Assembly: GCA_003151895.1 (NCBI GenBank)
Contig: PLYX01000146.1
Coordinates: forward strand, 1-13,361
Source: Solirubrobacterales bacterium
GTDB lineage: Bacteria; Actinomycetota; Thermoleophilia; Solirubrobacterales; Solirubrobacteraceae
Direction: 5' to 3'
DNA: 13,361 bases
Position numbers and translations under genes: made by a program. Below are positions 1 to 6,172 of the stretch, one piece after another. The notes under the pieces are model-generated. The model had not been told where the DNA came from, ran no database searches, and saw only the letters and a program-made list of their open reading frames with translations. How positions within the stretch are numbered: position 1 is the first letter of the stretch; every line of letters begins with the position of its first letter.

Positions 1-1
1 A

Positions 2-442
2 CTCCGGTTAGATGGAAACCCCCAAAGCGGCGTATCCGTCGCCACCAGCGATCTGCTTCGCGTCGAGCTGGCCGAGGCTGCGTTTGCAATCGCGCTCAAG
101 GAACGCTAGGCAGGCCAATGGCGACGCCACCGAACCGACGGGCGATCCCGCCCACGGGCCGGCCGTCTGCTGAACCACACCTTGATCCGTTACGACAAGA
201 TGCTCGGGAGCCTCACGCACATCTCGATCCCGCTCGGCGACATAACAACCGTCGCCGCCACCTTCATGACCGAGTACGGGATCGCATCCTACGACGCAGC
301 GCACGCGGCGAGCGCCATCGCTGCCGGTGCCGAGGCGATCGTGACCATTGACACCGCCGTCGCGCTCCTGCCCTCGTCACTGCTCACGGTCTACACCGAC
401 CGCTCACGGCTCGCCTCCTGCCGCAGCAAGCGACCGCGCTGA
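2..442 (+). pseudogene. PIN-domain (VapC-like) toxin gene, disrupted by an in-frame stop and cut by the window edge
   Basis: One reading frame runs from the left edge to the TGA at 440-442 with a single interruption, TAG at 107-109. Before the stop it reads ...ATSDLLRVELAEAAFAIALKER, which resembles the early part of a PIN nuclease. After the stop it continues in the same frame into a typical PIN C-terminus: SLTHISIPLGDI, then YGIASYDAAHAASAIAAGAE, then AIVTID and LLPSSLLTVYTDRS. PIN proteins are metal-dependent RNases, usually the toxin half of VapBC pairs. Because both halves share a frame and join without a length change, a point mutation creating the amber codon is the simplest explanation. 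The N-terminus and any antitoxin gene lie outside the window. The distal part could restart at TTG 182 but would lack the first catalytic acid. The PIN call is fairly sure; that it is inactive is inferred. Confidence 0.7.
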
Positions 443-545
443 AGCCAAGCAAACCACCCGCATACATCTGACGCAGGCACGAGTTGGAACCATCGGTTTT
501 GCAGGGGAAGACGAGAACAGCCGAACCCCGATGTTTCGCATGCAG

Positions 546-570
546 CCAGCAAGACTGGCTTATTTGCTGG
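546..570 (-). terminator. Possible terminator hairpin 3' of tRNA-Asp
   Basis: Two mutually exclusive inverted repeats lie 17-43 nt beyond the tRNA-Asp 3' end. CCAGCAA (546-552) pairs with TTGCTGG (564-570). AGCCAG (544-549) pairs with CTGGCT (555-560). Neither is followed by a clear U-run on the minus strand, so termination is a guess from position and structure. Apart from this structure, I see nothing gene-like between 443 and 586. Confidence 0.3.
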
Positions 571-586
571 GGAAACCCGGCGAAAG

Positions 587-660
587 CGGGAGCGACGGGA
601 CTCGAACCCGCGACCTCTGCCGTGACAGGGCAGCGCTCTAACCAGCTGAGCTACGCCCCC
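587..660 (-). tRNA. tRNA-Asp (anticodon GTC)
   Basis: Read on the minus strand, a complete 74-nt cloverleaf folds without forcing. The 7-bp acceptor stem is GGGGGCG with CGCTCCC (one G-U). The anticodon arm is CTGCC-CTGTCAC-GGCAG with anticodon GTC. The T arm is GCGGG-TTCGAGT-CCCGT, and the discriminator base is G, as expected for Asp. The 3' CCA is not encoded, so it would be added by the nucleotidyltransferase. It lies head-to-head with the P450 gene. A TACTGT box at 696-701 (minus strand) is a weak promoter candidate. Confidence 0.97.
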
Positions 661-713
661 GCGCTGGCGCACGGGATGCTTCTACGTGCGTAGCGCACAG
701 TATCGCAGGGCGC

Positions 714-747
714 GTGCGGGCGCGGGGTGCGTGCGGGCGCGGGGCGG
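714..747 (+). repeat. 17-bp GC-rich tandem repeat, two copies
   Basis: Units 714-730 and 731-747 share GTGCGGGCGCGGGG at their first 14 positions. They lie in the divergent intergenic region between tRNA-Asp and the P450 gene. It may be simple replication slippage in very GC-rich DNA; no function is evident. Confidence 0.6.
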
Positions 748-760
748 GCGCGGCGGCGGA

Positions 761-796
761 TGCCAGGCCAAGCTGGCCGGCCAGCCAAACGGCTGG
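761..796 (+). promoter_or_regulatory. Cluster of overlapping palindromes upstream of the P450 promoter
   Basis: Three perfect inverted repeats are packed into 36 bp: GGCCA-AGC-TGGCC (766-778), the uninterrupted palindrome TGGCCGGCCA (774-783), and CCAGCC-AAAC-GGCTGG (781-796). The last two cover the place where a -35 element would sit for the -10 box at 806-811. That is the arrangement expected of a repressor operator, but the binding protein is unknown and no regulator gene is adjacent. Confidence 0.4.
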
Positions 797-805
797 GCGG
801 TCCTC

Positions 806-811
806 TACGCT
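806..811 (+). promoter_or_regulatory. -10 box (TACGCT) for a leaderless P450 transcript
   Basis: TACGCT fits the actinobacterial TANNNT -10 pattern and ends exactly 6 nt before the GTG at 818. This would place the transcription start on the start codon. There is no Shine-Dalgarno sequence ahead of the GTG, and no good -35 hexamer. The box supports choosing GTG 818 as the start. Confidence 0.5.
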
Positions 812-817
812 TACCGC

Positions 818-2347
818 GTGCCCTCGCTCGCGCCGCCACCGCTGCGCCACGAAAACCCGTTCCGCATCCTGGTGCAGGACCTCGCCGACGAACGCGCCGC
901 CACCGTTGCCTACCCGCCCGGAGACACCAGCTTCTCGCTGGCTCGCACCAAGCGCTTCATCGAGGAGCCGCTCCCACTGCTGCTCGAGGGGTATGAGCGT
1001 TACGGGCCGATCTTCACGCTGCGGATCCTTCACAGCAACGTGGTGTTCATGCTGGGGCCCGCCGCCAACCACTACATGACGGTCTCCCACGCCTCCAACT
1101 TCCGCTGGCGCGAATCGCACTTCCGCGACCTGATCGCCCTGCTCGGCGACGGGCTGCTCACAACCGACGATCCCTACCATCGCCGCGCGCGCGCCATCAT
1201 GCTCCCGGCATTTCACCGTGAGCGCATAGCCGCCTCGATCGACGTGATGGTGGAGGAGACCGAGCGAGCGCTCGAGCGGTGGGCGCCGGGCGCCCGCATC
1301 GACCTGTACGCCTGGACGCGGCGGCTCGCCACGCGCGTCGCGATGAGGGCGCTGTTCGGGATTGAGCCCGATGGAGCTGCGGCCCGCACGATCGATGCCG
1401 CGGCGATGTTCGAGCAGGCGTTGGCTTTCTACGCCTCTGGCTACGAGTACCGTTTCATCCACGGCCCGCGCACGCCGTGGGCGCGGTTGCAGCAGGCCTC
1501 CAAAGCGCTCAACCGGATGCTGTACGCCGAGATATCCCGACGCCGCGGCACCGGCGAGCGCGGCGAGGACGTGCTCAGCCTGCTGCTCGACGCCCAGGAC
1601 GACAGCGGCGAAGGGCTCACCGACGAGCAGATCCGCGACGAGATGATGACGCTGCTGTTCGCCGGTCACGACACGACCACCTCCACCGTGTCGTTCATGT
1701 TCTACGAGCTCGCCCGCGCCCCCCACCTCGCCGACCGTCTCGTCGCCGAGCAGGACGCGCTGATGCTCAACGGAACGCCGAACGTCGCCCAGCTGACGAG
1801 CGGCGAGCTGGTGGAGCTCGAGATGACGCTCGAGGAGACCTTGCGCAAGTATCCGCCCGCGTGGATCGGCCCGCGCAAGTCGGTGGAGCCGTTCGAGTTC
1901 GAAGGCCACACGGTTCCCGGGAACGCCTATGTGAACTACTGCTCGTGGGCCTCCCACCATCTCCCCGATGTGTTCCCCGAGCCGGACGCGTTCCGCCCCG
2001 AGCGCTTCGCCCCCGAGGCTAAGGCGGCCCTGGCGAAGGGCGCCTACATCCCGTTCGGGGGCGGCTCGCGCATGTGCATCGGGATGCGCTTCGGCCAGCT
2101 GGAGGTGCGCACGATCGCGACCCTCATCGCAAGCCGCTTCACGCTCGAGCTCCCCAGCGACTTCGTCCTTCGGTTCCGCCAGATGCCCACTATCAGCCCG
2201 CGTGACGGCCTGCCGATGATCGTGCGCGAGCGCTCAGGACGGGCTCGCCCGCGGGGAGAGCCCGTGGAGGAGCGCTCAGCGCAAAGTCGCGCTCAGGGAC
2301 AGCCCGTAGGTGAGCGGTTGCCTGCGGTCCACTCGCACGCCAACTGA
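818..2347 (+). CDS. Cytochrome P450 monooxygenase
   Basis: This predicted soluble 509-residue haem-thiolate monooxygenase has no N-terminal membrane helix. It would oxidise an unknown substrate using O2 and electrons passed through a ferredoxin. The hallmarks are present in order: I-helix oxygen-activation motif AGHDTT (282-287), K-helix ExxR as ETLR (340-343), the PERF region (PDAFRPERFAP), and the haem loop FGGGSRMCIG (413-422) with axial Cys420. An upstream ATG at 686 is open in frame, but that stretch encodes Arg/Gly-rich low-complexity sequence and precedes the -10 box, so GTG 818 was chosen. The P450 fold should end near MIVRER (about 2230). The remaining ~38 residues are a polar tail overlapping the convergent DUF2993 gene by 72 bp and are probably not structured. 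A ferredoxin reductase gene lies downstream at 3157. The CYP family cannot be named from sequence alone. Confidence 0.95.
   Translation: MPSLAPPPLRHENPFRILVQDLADERAATVAYPPGDTSFSLARTKRFIEEPLPLLLEGYERYGPIFTLRILHSNVVFMLGPAANHYMTVSHASNFRWRESHFRDLIALLGDGLLTTDDPYHRRARAIMLPAFHRERIAASIDVMVEETERALERWAPGARIDLYAWTRRLATRVAMRALFGIEPDGAAARTIDAAAMFEQALAFYASGYEYRFIHGPRTPWARLQQASKALNRMLYAEISRRRGTGERGEDVLSLLLDAQDDSGEGLTDEQIRDEMMTLLFAGHDTTTSTVSFMFYELARAPHLADRLVAEQDALMLNGTPNVAQLTSGELVELEMTLEETLRKYPPAWIGPRKSVEPFEFEGHTVPGNAYVNYCSWASHHLPDVFPEPDAFRPERFAPEAKAALAKGAYIPFGGGSRMCIGMRFGQLEVRTIATLIASRFTLELPSDFVLRFRQMPTISPRDGLPMIVRERSGRARPRGEPVEERSAQSRAQGQPVGERLPAVHSHAN
2239..2265 (-). terminator. Hairpin between convergent genes, candidate terminator of the DUF2993 gene
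   Basis: ACGGGCTC (2239-2246) pairs with GAGCCCGT (2258-2265, allowing one unpaired A at 2259 or an equivalent slip), enclosing a GC-rich loop. It begins 11 nt beyond the DUF2993 stop on the minus strand. A 10-bp direct repeat, GAGCGCTCAG, flanks it at 2228-2237 and 2270-2279. There is no U-tract. It sits inside the 3' tail of the P450 reading frame. Confidence 0.35.
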
Positions 2348-2959
2348 TTCCACCTTCAGGTGCGGGTCGGAGAAGAGCGTCACCGTGGCGAGCCCCGCCA
2401 GCGGGAAGCCCTGCGGCTCGGCCACCAGCCGCCCTTCGAGCGGCTTCACGAGCGCCCCGATGGACGCCTGCACGCCGAACAGCCCGCCGGATGCCTTCAC
2501 TTCCACCTGGCCGCCCCCGCTTGCCACCGGTTCCACATGAAAGCCGTTGGGGAGCGCTTCGTCGAGTTGCTGCTGCGTCGTCGTGGCGCTCGCCCGGATG
2601 GCTGAGCCGTGCTTTTCCATGCGCACACCGCTCACCATCAGCCCGTTCGGGATGGCTGCTATGCGCAAGCTCGCCGCATCCGCGACCACCGTCATGTCGC
2701 TCACGTTGTGCGCTTCCCACAGCAGCGAGGCGATCTGCGCGGGCGTCACCGTGAGCGTGCCCGCGCTCACACTTGCCGAGTCGGCTTTCCCCCACAGGAG
2801 CTCCACCGCCGGGAAGGCGCTCACGGTCGCGGACTTGACGGTGCCGTAGCGCGCCACGCGGTCGCTTACGCGTTTCGCGGCGAGCGACGGCAGGAAGGCC
2901 TGAGCGAGCACCACCGCGAGCGCCAGGGGCGCTCCCACGCCGAGAGCGACGCGACTCAC
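2276..2959 (-). CDS. DUF2993 / LmeA-family phospholipid-binding protein
   Basis: This 227-residue protein has an N-terminal hydrophobic anchor or signal (VALGVGAPLALAVVLAQAFL), followed directly by the family's typical LAAKRVSDRVA segment. Alternating beta-strand sequence follows (TVSAFPAVELLWGKADSASV, then MTVVADAASLRIAAIPNG and VEVKASGGLFGVQASIGALV). The DUF2993 family includes mycobacterial LmeA, which binds phospholipid in the cell envelope; a periplasmic, membrane-tethered lipid-binding role is therefore likely but inferred. I chose GTG 2959 because GAGGAG sits 7 nt before it. The in-frame ATG at 2986 lies inside the tandem repeat with no ribosome binding site and would add nine basic residues. 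The gene is convergent with the P450 gene and overlaps its end. It is divergent from tRNA-Val. Confidence 0.8.
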   Translation of the reverse strand: MSRVALGVGAPLALAVVLAQAFLPSLAAKRVSDRVARYGTVKSATVSAFPAVELLWGKADSASVSAGTLTVTPAQIASLLWEAHNVSDMTVVADAASLRIAAIPNGLMVSGVRMEKHGSAIRASATTTQQQLDEALPNGFHVEPVASGGGQVEVKASGGLFGVQASIGALVKPLEGRLVAEPQGFPLAGLATVTLFSDPHLKVESVGVRVDRRQPLTYGLSLSATLR

Positions 2960-2966
2960 GCGATGT

Positions 2967-2972
2967 CTCCTC
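2967..2972 (-). promoter_or_regulatory. Ribosome binding site deciding the DUF2993 start
   Basis: On the minus strand GAGGAG is followed 7 nt later by GTG (2959-2957). This is one of the few clear Shine-Dalgarno sequences in the window and argues against the ATG at 2986. Confidence 0.65.
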
Positions 2973-3066
2973 ACCCCGGCGGCCATGCCAACAGCTTCGC
3001 ACGCTGGGAGTCCCTAACTCACCCCGGCGGCCATGCCAACAGCTTCGCACGCCTGCAGTCCCTAAC
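2971..3066. repeat. 48-bp tandem repeat, two copies (45/48 identical)
   Basis: Copy one is 2971-3018 and copy two is 3019-3066, directly abutting. The first 34 positions of each copy are identical, as are the last nine (GTCCCTAAC on the plus strand). The three differences cluster at 3005, 3006 and 3008 against 3053, 3054 and 3056. The array fills the space between the divergent DUF2993 gene and tRNA-Val. Copy one runs into the DUF2993 ribosome binding site, and copy two ends in the TAACCT box next to the tRNA. There are no spacers, so this is not a CRISPR. Confidence 0.9.
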
Positions 3067-3068
3067 CT
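3063..3068 (+). promoter_or_regulatory. Candidate -10 box (TAACCT) for tRNA-Val and the reductase gene
   Basis: TAACCT fits TANNNT and ends 13 nt before the mature tRNA 5' end, leaving a short 5' leader for RNase P. It overlaps the end of tandem-repeat copy two; the matching spot in copy one reads TAACTC, which does not fit. There is no convincing -35. Confidence 0.3.
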
Positions 3069-3081
3069 TGAGGCACCCCCA

Positions 3082-3155
3082 GGGCGCGTAGCTCAGTTGG
3101 CCAGAGCACCTCGTTTACACCGAGGGGGTCGCCCGTTCGAGTCGGGCCGCGCCCA
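3082..3155 (+). tRNA. tRNA-Val (anticodon TAC)
   Basis: This is a complete 74-nt cloverleaf. The acceptor stem GGGCGCG pairs perfectly with CGCGCCC. The anticodon arm is CCTCG-TTTACAC-CGAGG with anticodon TAC. The T arm is GCCCG-TTCGAGT-CGGGC, and the discriminator is A. CCA is not encoded: the bases after the discriminator are T and then the ATG of the reductase gene. RNase Z-type processing after position 3155 would be expected. Confidence 0.97.
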
Positions 3156-3156
3156 T

Positions 3157-4566
3157 ATGACCATTCGCATAGCCGTCGTCGGGTCGGGCCCCGCGGGCTT
3201 CTACACCGCCGGCCACCTGCTCAAGGAATCCGGGGACGGGTGGCAGTCCGTTGGGGTTGACATGTTCGAGCGCCTCCCAACCCCCTGGGGGCTGGTGCGC
3301 TCAGGCGTGGCGCCAGACCACCCGAAGATCAAGTCGGTGACGCGCATCTACGAGAAGACCGCCGCGCACCCGCGTTTCCGCTTCTTCGGCAACGTGGAGC
3401 TGGGGCGCGACGTCTCCCGCGACGAGCTCGCCGAGCGCTACCACGCGATCGTGTACGCCACCGGCTCCCCCGCCGACCGTCCGCTCGGGATCCCCGGCGA
3501 GCAGCTCCCCGGCAGCCATCCCGCCACCGACTTCGTGGGCTGGTACAACGGCCACCCCGACTTCCCCGACCACGACTTCGACCTCACGGCGACCCGCGCC
3601 GTGGTGATCGGCAACGGCAACGTGGCGCTCGACGTGGCGCGCATGCTCACGCTCACGCACGACGAGCTGGCGGTCACCGACATCGCCGACCACGCCCTGC
3701 ACGCGCTCGACGCGAGCGACGTTCGCGAGATCGTGGTGGTCGGCCGGCGCGGCCCCGCCCAGGCGGCGTTCACCAACCCCGAGCTGCTCGAGCTCGGCGA
3801 GCTGGCGGACGCGGACGTGATCGTCGACCCTGAGGAGCTGGAGCGCGCCCTGACGGTGCCCGACCCCAACGCCGACCCAACGTCGAAGCGCAATGTGTCC
3901 GTGCTGCGCGACTACGCCCAGCGCACTCCCGCCGGCAAGAACAAGCGGGTGGTCCTGCGCTTTCTGCTCTCTCCGGTCGAATTGATTGGGGGACAGGATG
4001 GCGTTCATCGGGTTGTACTCGCGCGCAATGCGCTACGCGCCGGCGAAGACGGCCGGCTACGCGCCGAGCCCACCGGTGAGACGGAGACAATCGAGGCGGG
4101 TCTCGTGATGCGCGCGATCGGCTACCGCGGGAAGCCTTTGCCCGGCGTGCCGTTCGACGAGCGCTCCGCCACGATTCCCAACGAGGCGGGAAGGGTGGTT
4201 GGCCCCGACGGACTGCTCCCCGGCGAGTACGCCGTCGGCTGGATCAAGCGAGGCCCCTCCGGGGTGATCGGCACCAACAAGAAGGACGCCCAGCAGACGG
4301 TGGACGCGCTGCTCGCCGATCTCGCCGCCGCCACCCACCTGCAACCATCCGACCCCGACCCGGAGGGCATCGAGCGCCTCCTGCGCGAACGTGTCCCCGC
4401 GCTCGTCACCTACGAGGGCTGGCGAGAGATCGACCGCCACGAGCAATCGCTCGGCGAGCCCCACGGCCGCCCGCGCGTGAAGCTCACGCGTATCGAGGAG
4501 CTGCTGAGGGTCGCCGCGGGCGAGACCCCGACGGCAGAGCCGCTCGACACGCTCGGGCTGCGCTGA
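3157..4566 (+). CDS. fprA: FprA-type NADPH-ferredoxin reductase (adrenodoxin reductase family)
   Basis: This predicted soluble flavoenzyme of 469 residues moves electrons from NADPH through FAD to ferredoxin. The FAD dinucleotide motif is GSGPAG at residues 9-14, the NADP motif is GNGNVALDVA at 152-161, and the family's flavin-proximal C-terminal block, AVGWIKRGPSGVIGTNKKDA, spans about 359-378. The early block RLPTPWGLVRSGVAPDHPKI is also characteristic of this family, and the length matches mycobacterial FprA. The frame is open upstream to an ATG at 3097, but that stretch is the tRNA-Val gene, so the true start must be ATG 3157, one base after the tRNA. No ribosome binding site is possible on the processed mRNA. 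With the P450 gene 0.8 kb upstream on the same strand, a shared redox chain is plausible; general ferredoxin reduction is the alternative. Confidence 0.92.
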   Translation: MTIRIAVVGSGPAGFYTAGHLLKESGDGWQSVGVDMFERLPTPWGLVRSGVAPDHPKIKSVTRIYEKTAAHPRFRFFGNVELGRDVSRDELAERYHAIVYATGSPADRPLGIPGEQLPGSHPATDFVGWYNGHPDFPDHDFDLTATRAVVIGNGNVALDVARMLTLTHDELAVTDIADHALHALDASDVREIVVVGRRGPAQAAFTNPELLELGELADADVIVDPEELERALTVPDPNADPTSKRNVSVLRDYAQRTPAGKNKRVVLRFLLSPVELIGGQDGVHRVVLARNALRAGEDGRLRAEPTGETETIEAGLVMRAIGYRGKPLPGVPFDERSATIPNEAGRVVGPDGLLPGEYAVGWIKRGPSGVIGTNKKDAQQTVDALLADLAAATHLQPSDPDPEGIERLLRERVPALVTYEGWREIDRHEQSLGEPHGRPRVKLTRIEELLRVAAGETPTAEPLDTLGLR

Positions 4567-4603
4567 CGCATCGCCCGGCCATCTGGCACACTGACTGCTT
4601 CGC

Positions 4604-4675
4604 GCGCCGTTAGCTCATCGGGTAGAGCTCCGGACTTTTAATCCGGCGGGGCGGGTTCGAGTCCCGCACGGCGCA
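4604..4675 (+). tRNA. tRNA-Lys (anticodon TTT)
   Basis: This is a complete 72-nt cloverleaf. The acceptor stem GCGCCGT pairs perfectly with ACGGCGC. The anticodon arm is CCGGA-CTTTTAA-TCCGG with anticodon TTT. The T arm is GCGGG-TTCGAGT-CCCGC, and the discriminator is A. CCA is not encoded. It begins 37 nt after the reductase stop with no terminator or convincing promoter between, so read-through from the reductase gene is possible. The accessory-looking stretch starts at its 3' end. Confidence 0.97.
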
Positions 4676-4822
4676 CTACAGAAACCGCATAGGCAAGCAG
4701 GACCGCATCGGAGCACTCAGAGCGAGGACGCACACTCCTATAAACGCACAAGCCACAGAAGTGTGACCGGCGCAATGACCTAAGCCTGCCGTGGTTGACG
4801 CTGAAAGGCGCCATGCAAAACG

Positions 4823-4852
4823 GTAGCGCAGAGCTACGTATAATGGTAGTCT
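4823..4852 (+). promoter_or_regulatory. Promoter and inverted repeats of the DUF4143 ATPase gene
   Basis: Two overlapping -10 candidates precede the ATG at 4859: a consensus TATAAT at 4839-4844, and TAGTCT at 4847-4852, which ends exactly 6 nt before the ATG. Just upstream, GTAGC-GCAGA-GCTAC (4823-4837) forms an inverted repeat, and CTAC (4834-4837) also pairs with GTAG (4846-4849) around TATAAT. Such nesting could be an operator. No good -35 is at the right spacing. The rest of 4676-4822 holds no gene I can support and looks less GC-rich than its surroundings. Confidence 0.5.
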
Positions 4853-4858
4853 AGCCCG

Positions 4859-6169
4859 ATGTCCAAGGACCTCGATCCCGCCCCAAGGCAGCCAATGGGC
4901 CAGTACCGCCCCCGCATAGTGGACGACGAGCTGGACGAGCTGATGAGTAGCCTGCCGGCGCTTGTGATCGAGGGCGCCAAGGGGGTGGGCAAGACCGCGA
5001 CGGCCTCGCGCCGCGCCGCGAGGGTGCATGGGCTGGACGATCCGCAGCAGCGCAACATCGCCAGGGCGGACCCGGCGCGACTGCTGGAGGCAGAGGGAAC
5101 GACCCTGATCGACGAGTGGCAGCACGTGCCGGAGTCCTGGGACTTGGTGCGCCGAGCCGTGGACGCGGGCGCGCCGCCGGGCCGCTTCCTGCTGACGGGA
5201 TCGACGACGCCCGCCAAGCCCGGGACCCATTCGGGCGCGGGGCGCATCGTGAGCGTGCGCATGCGCCCGCTGGCCCTGGCCGAGCGTGGATCGTTCACCC
5301 CGAGCGTGAGCCTGGGCGAGCTCTTGACCGGTAGCAGGCCCGCCGTGACAGGCCATACCGACCACAGGCTGGAGGATTACGCCATAGAGATCCTGGCCTC
5401 GGGCTTCCCGGGCCTGCGCGGCTTTCAGGGGCGCGCTCTGGGCGCACAGCTCGACGGGTATCTGACGCGCATCGTGGACCGTGACTTCCCCGAGCTGGGC
5501 CACTCGATCCGCAACCCGGCGGCGCTACAGCGGTGGATGAGGGCCTACGCGGCGGCGTCCTCGACCAGCGCGTCTTTTGAGAAGATCCGCGACGCGGCCA
5601 GCGCCGGACACACAGAGAAGCCCGCGAAGAGCACCACGATCCCCTACAGGGACGCGCTCGAGCGATTGTGGATCCTCGACCCGGTCCCGGCGTGGCTACC
5701 AAGCCGCAACCGCATCGCACGGCTCTCGGTGCCGCCCAAGCATCAGCTCGCCGACCCGGCGCTCGCGGCACGATTGCTCGGCGTCGACCTGGACGGCCTC
5801 CTGAGCGCAAAGGCCGCGGGTCCTCCGATCCCGCGCGAGGGCACCCTCCTGGGCGCCCTGTTCGAGTCGCTCGTGACGCTCTCGGTGCGCGTCTACGCGC
5901 AAGCGGCCGAGGCGAAGGTCAGCCACCTGCGCACCGCCGCCGGCGCGCACGAGGTGGACCTGATCGTGGAGCGCGCAAACGGTGGGATCGTTGCGATCGA
6001 GGTGAAGCTGGCGCGCGACGTCGGCGAGAACGACACACGCCACCTGAAGTGGCTCGCCGAGAAGATCGGCGAAGAGCTACTCGACGCAATCGTGATCACC
6101 ACCGGCCAGGACGCATACCGCCGCCGCGACGGCATCGCCATCATCCCCGCCGGACTGCTCGGCCCGTGA
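4859..6169 (+). CDS. AAA_14 / DUF4143 family ATPase
   Basis: This is a 436-residue two-domain protein. The N-terminal P-loop domain has Walker A GAKGVGKT (39-46), Walker B LIDE (83-86), a sensor-like LLTGST (111-116) and the family's HSGAGR (124-129) followed by MRPLAL. The C-terminal DUF4143 region (about 200-430) carries a PD-(D/E)XK-like signature: Glu336 in ALFESL, Asp367 in HEVD, and E381-V-K383. Members are common, often isolated and horizontally spread; their cellular role is not settled, so I assign no function beyond predicted ATP hydrolysis and a possible nuclease-like fold. The start at ATG 4859 is supported by the adjacent -10 box and by alignment-like conservation starting at QYRPRIVDDELD. 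All key residues look intact. Its position 183 bp after tRNA-Lys, next to a protease remnant, suggests acquisition by transfer. Confidence 0.88.
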   Translation: MSKDLDPAPRQPMGQYRPRIVDDELDELMSSLPALVIEGAKGVGKTATASRRAARVHGLDDPQQRNIARADPARLLEAEGTTLIDEWQHVPESWDLVRRAVDAGAPPGRFLLTGSTTPAKPGTHSGAGRIVSVRMRPLALAERGSFTPSVSLGELLTGSRPAVTGHTDHRLEDYAIEILASGFPGLRGFQGRALGAQLDGYLTRIVDRDFPELGHSIRNPAALQRWMRAYAAASSTSASFEKIRDAASAGHTEKPAKSTTIPYRDALERLWILDPVPAWLPSRNRIARLSVPPKHQLADPALAARLLGVDLDGLLSAKAAGPPIPREGTLLGALFESLVTLSVRVYAQAAEAKVSHLRTAAGAHEVDLIVERANGGIVAIEVKLARDVGENDTRHLKWLAEKIGEELLDAIVITTGQDAYRRRDGIAIIPAGLLGP

Positions 6170-6172
6170 CCG

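Noticed and set aside
484..693. Plus-strand ORF containing ATGLEPATSAVTGQRSNQLS, which resembles many database 'proteins'
   Set aside because: It is the antisense translation of tRNA-Asp, a familiar spurious-annotation pattern, not a gene.
638..1960. Long minus-strand ORF of 440 codons opposite the P450 gene
   Set aside because: Its product is low-complexity Arg/Val/His/Gly-rich shadow sequence typical of antisense frames in GC-rich DNA, while the opposite strand has all P450 motifs.
2193..3050. Alternative 285-codon minus-strand frame across the DUF2993 region
   Set aside because: Its sequence is Arg/Gly-rich with no domain; the overlapping frame has a signal anchor, a ribosome binding site and DUF2993 features.
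2971..3066. Possible CRISPR array from the 48-bp repeats
   Set aside because: There are only two units, they abut without spacers, and no cas gene is present.
3097..3156. Upstream in-frame ATG extending the reductase by 20 residues
   Set aside because: The extension is entirely tRNA-Val sequence, and the conserved FAD-binding strand starts right after ATG 3157.
4795..4844. TTGACG (4795-4800) as -35 partner of TATAAT (4839-4844)
   Set aside because: The spacing is 38 nt, far from the usual 16-19, so they cannot form one promoter.
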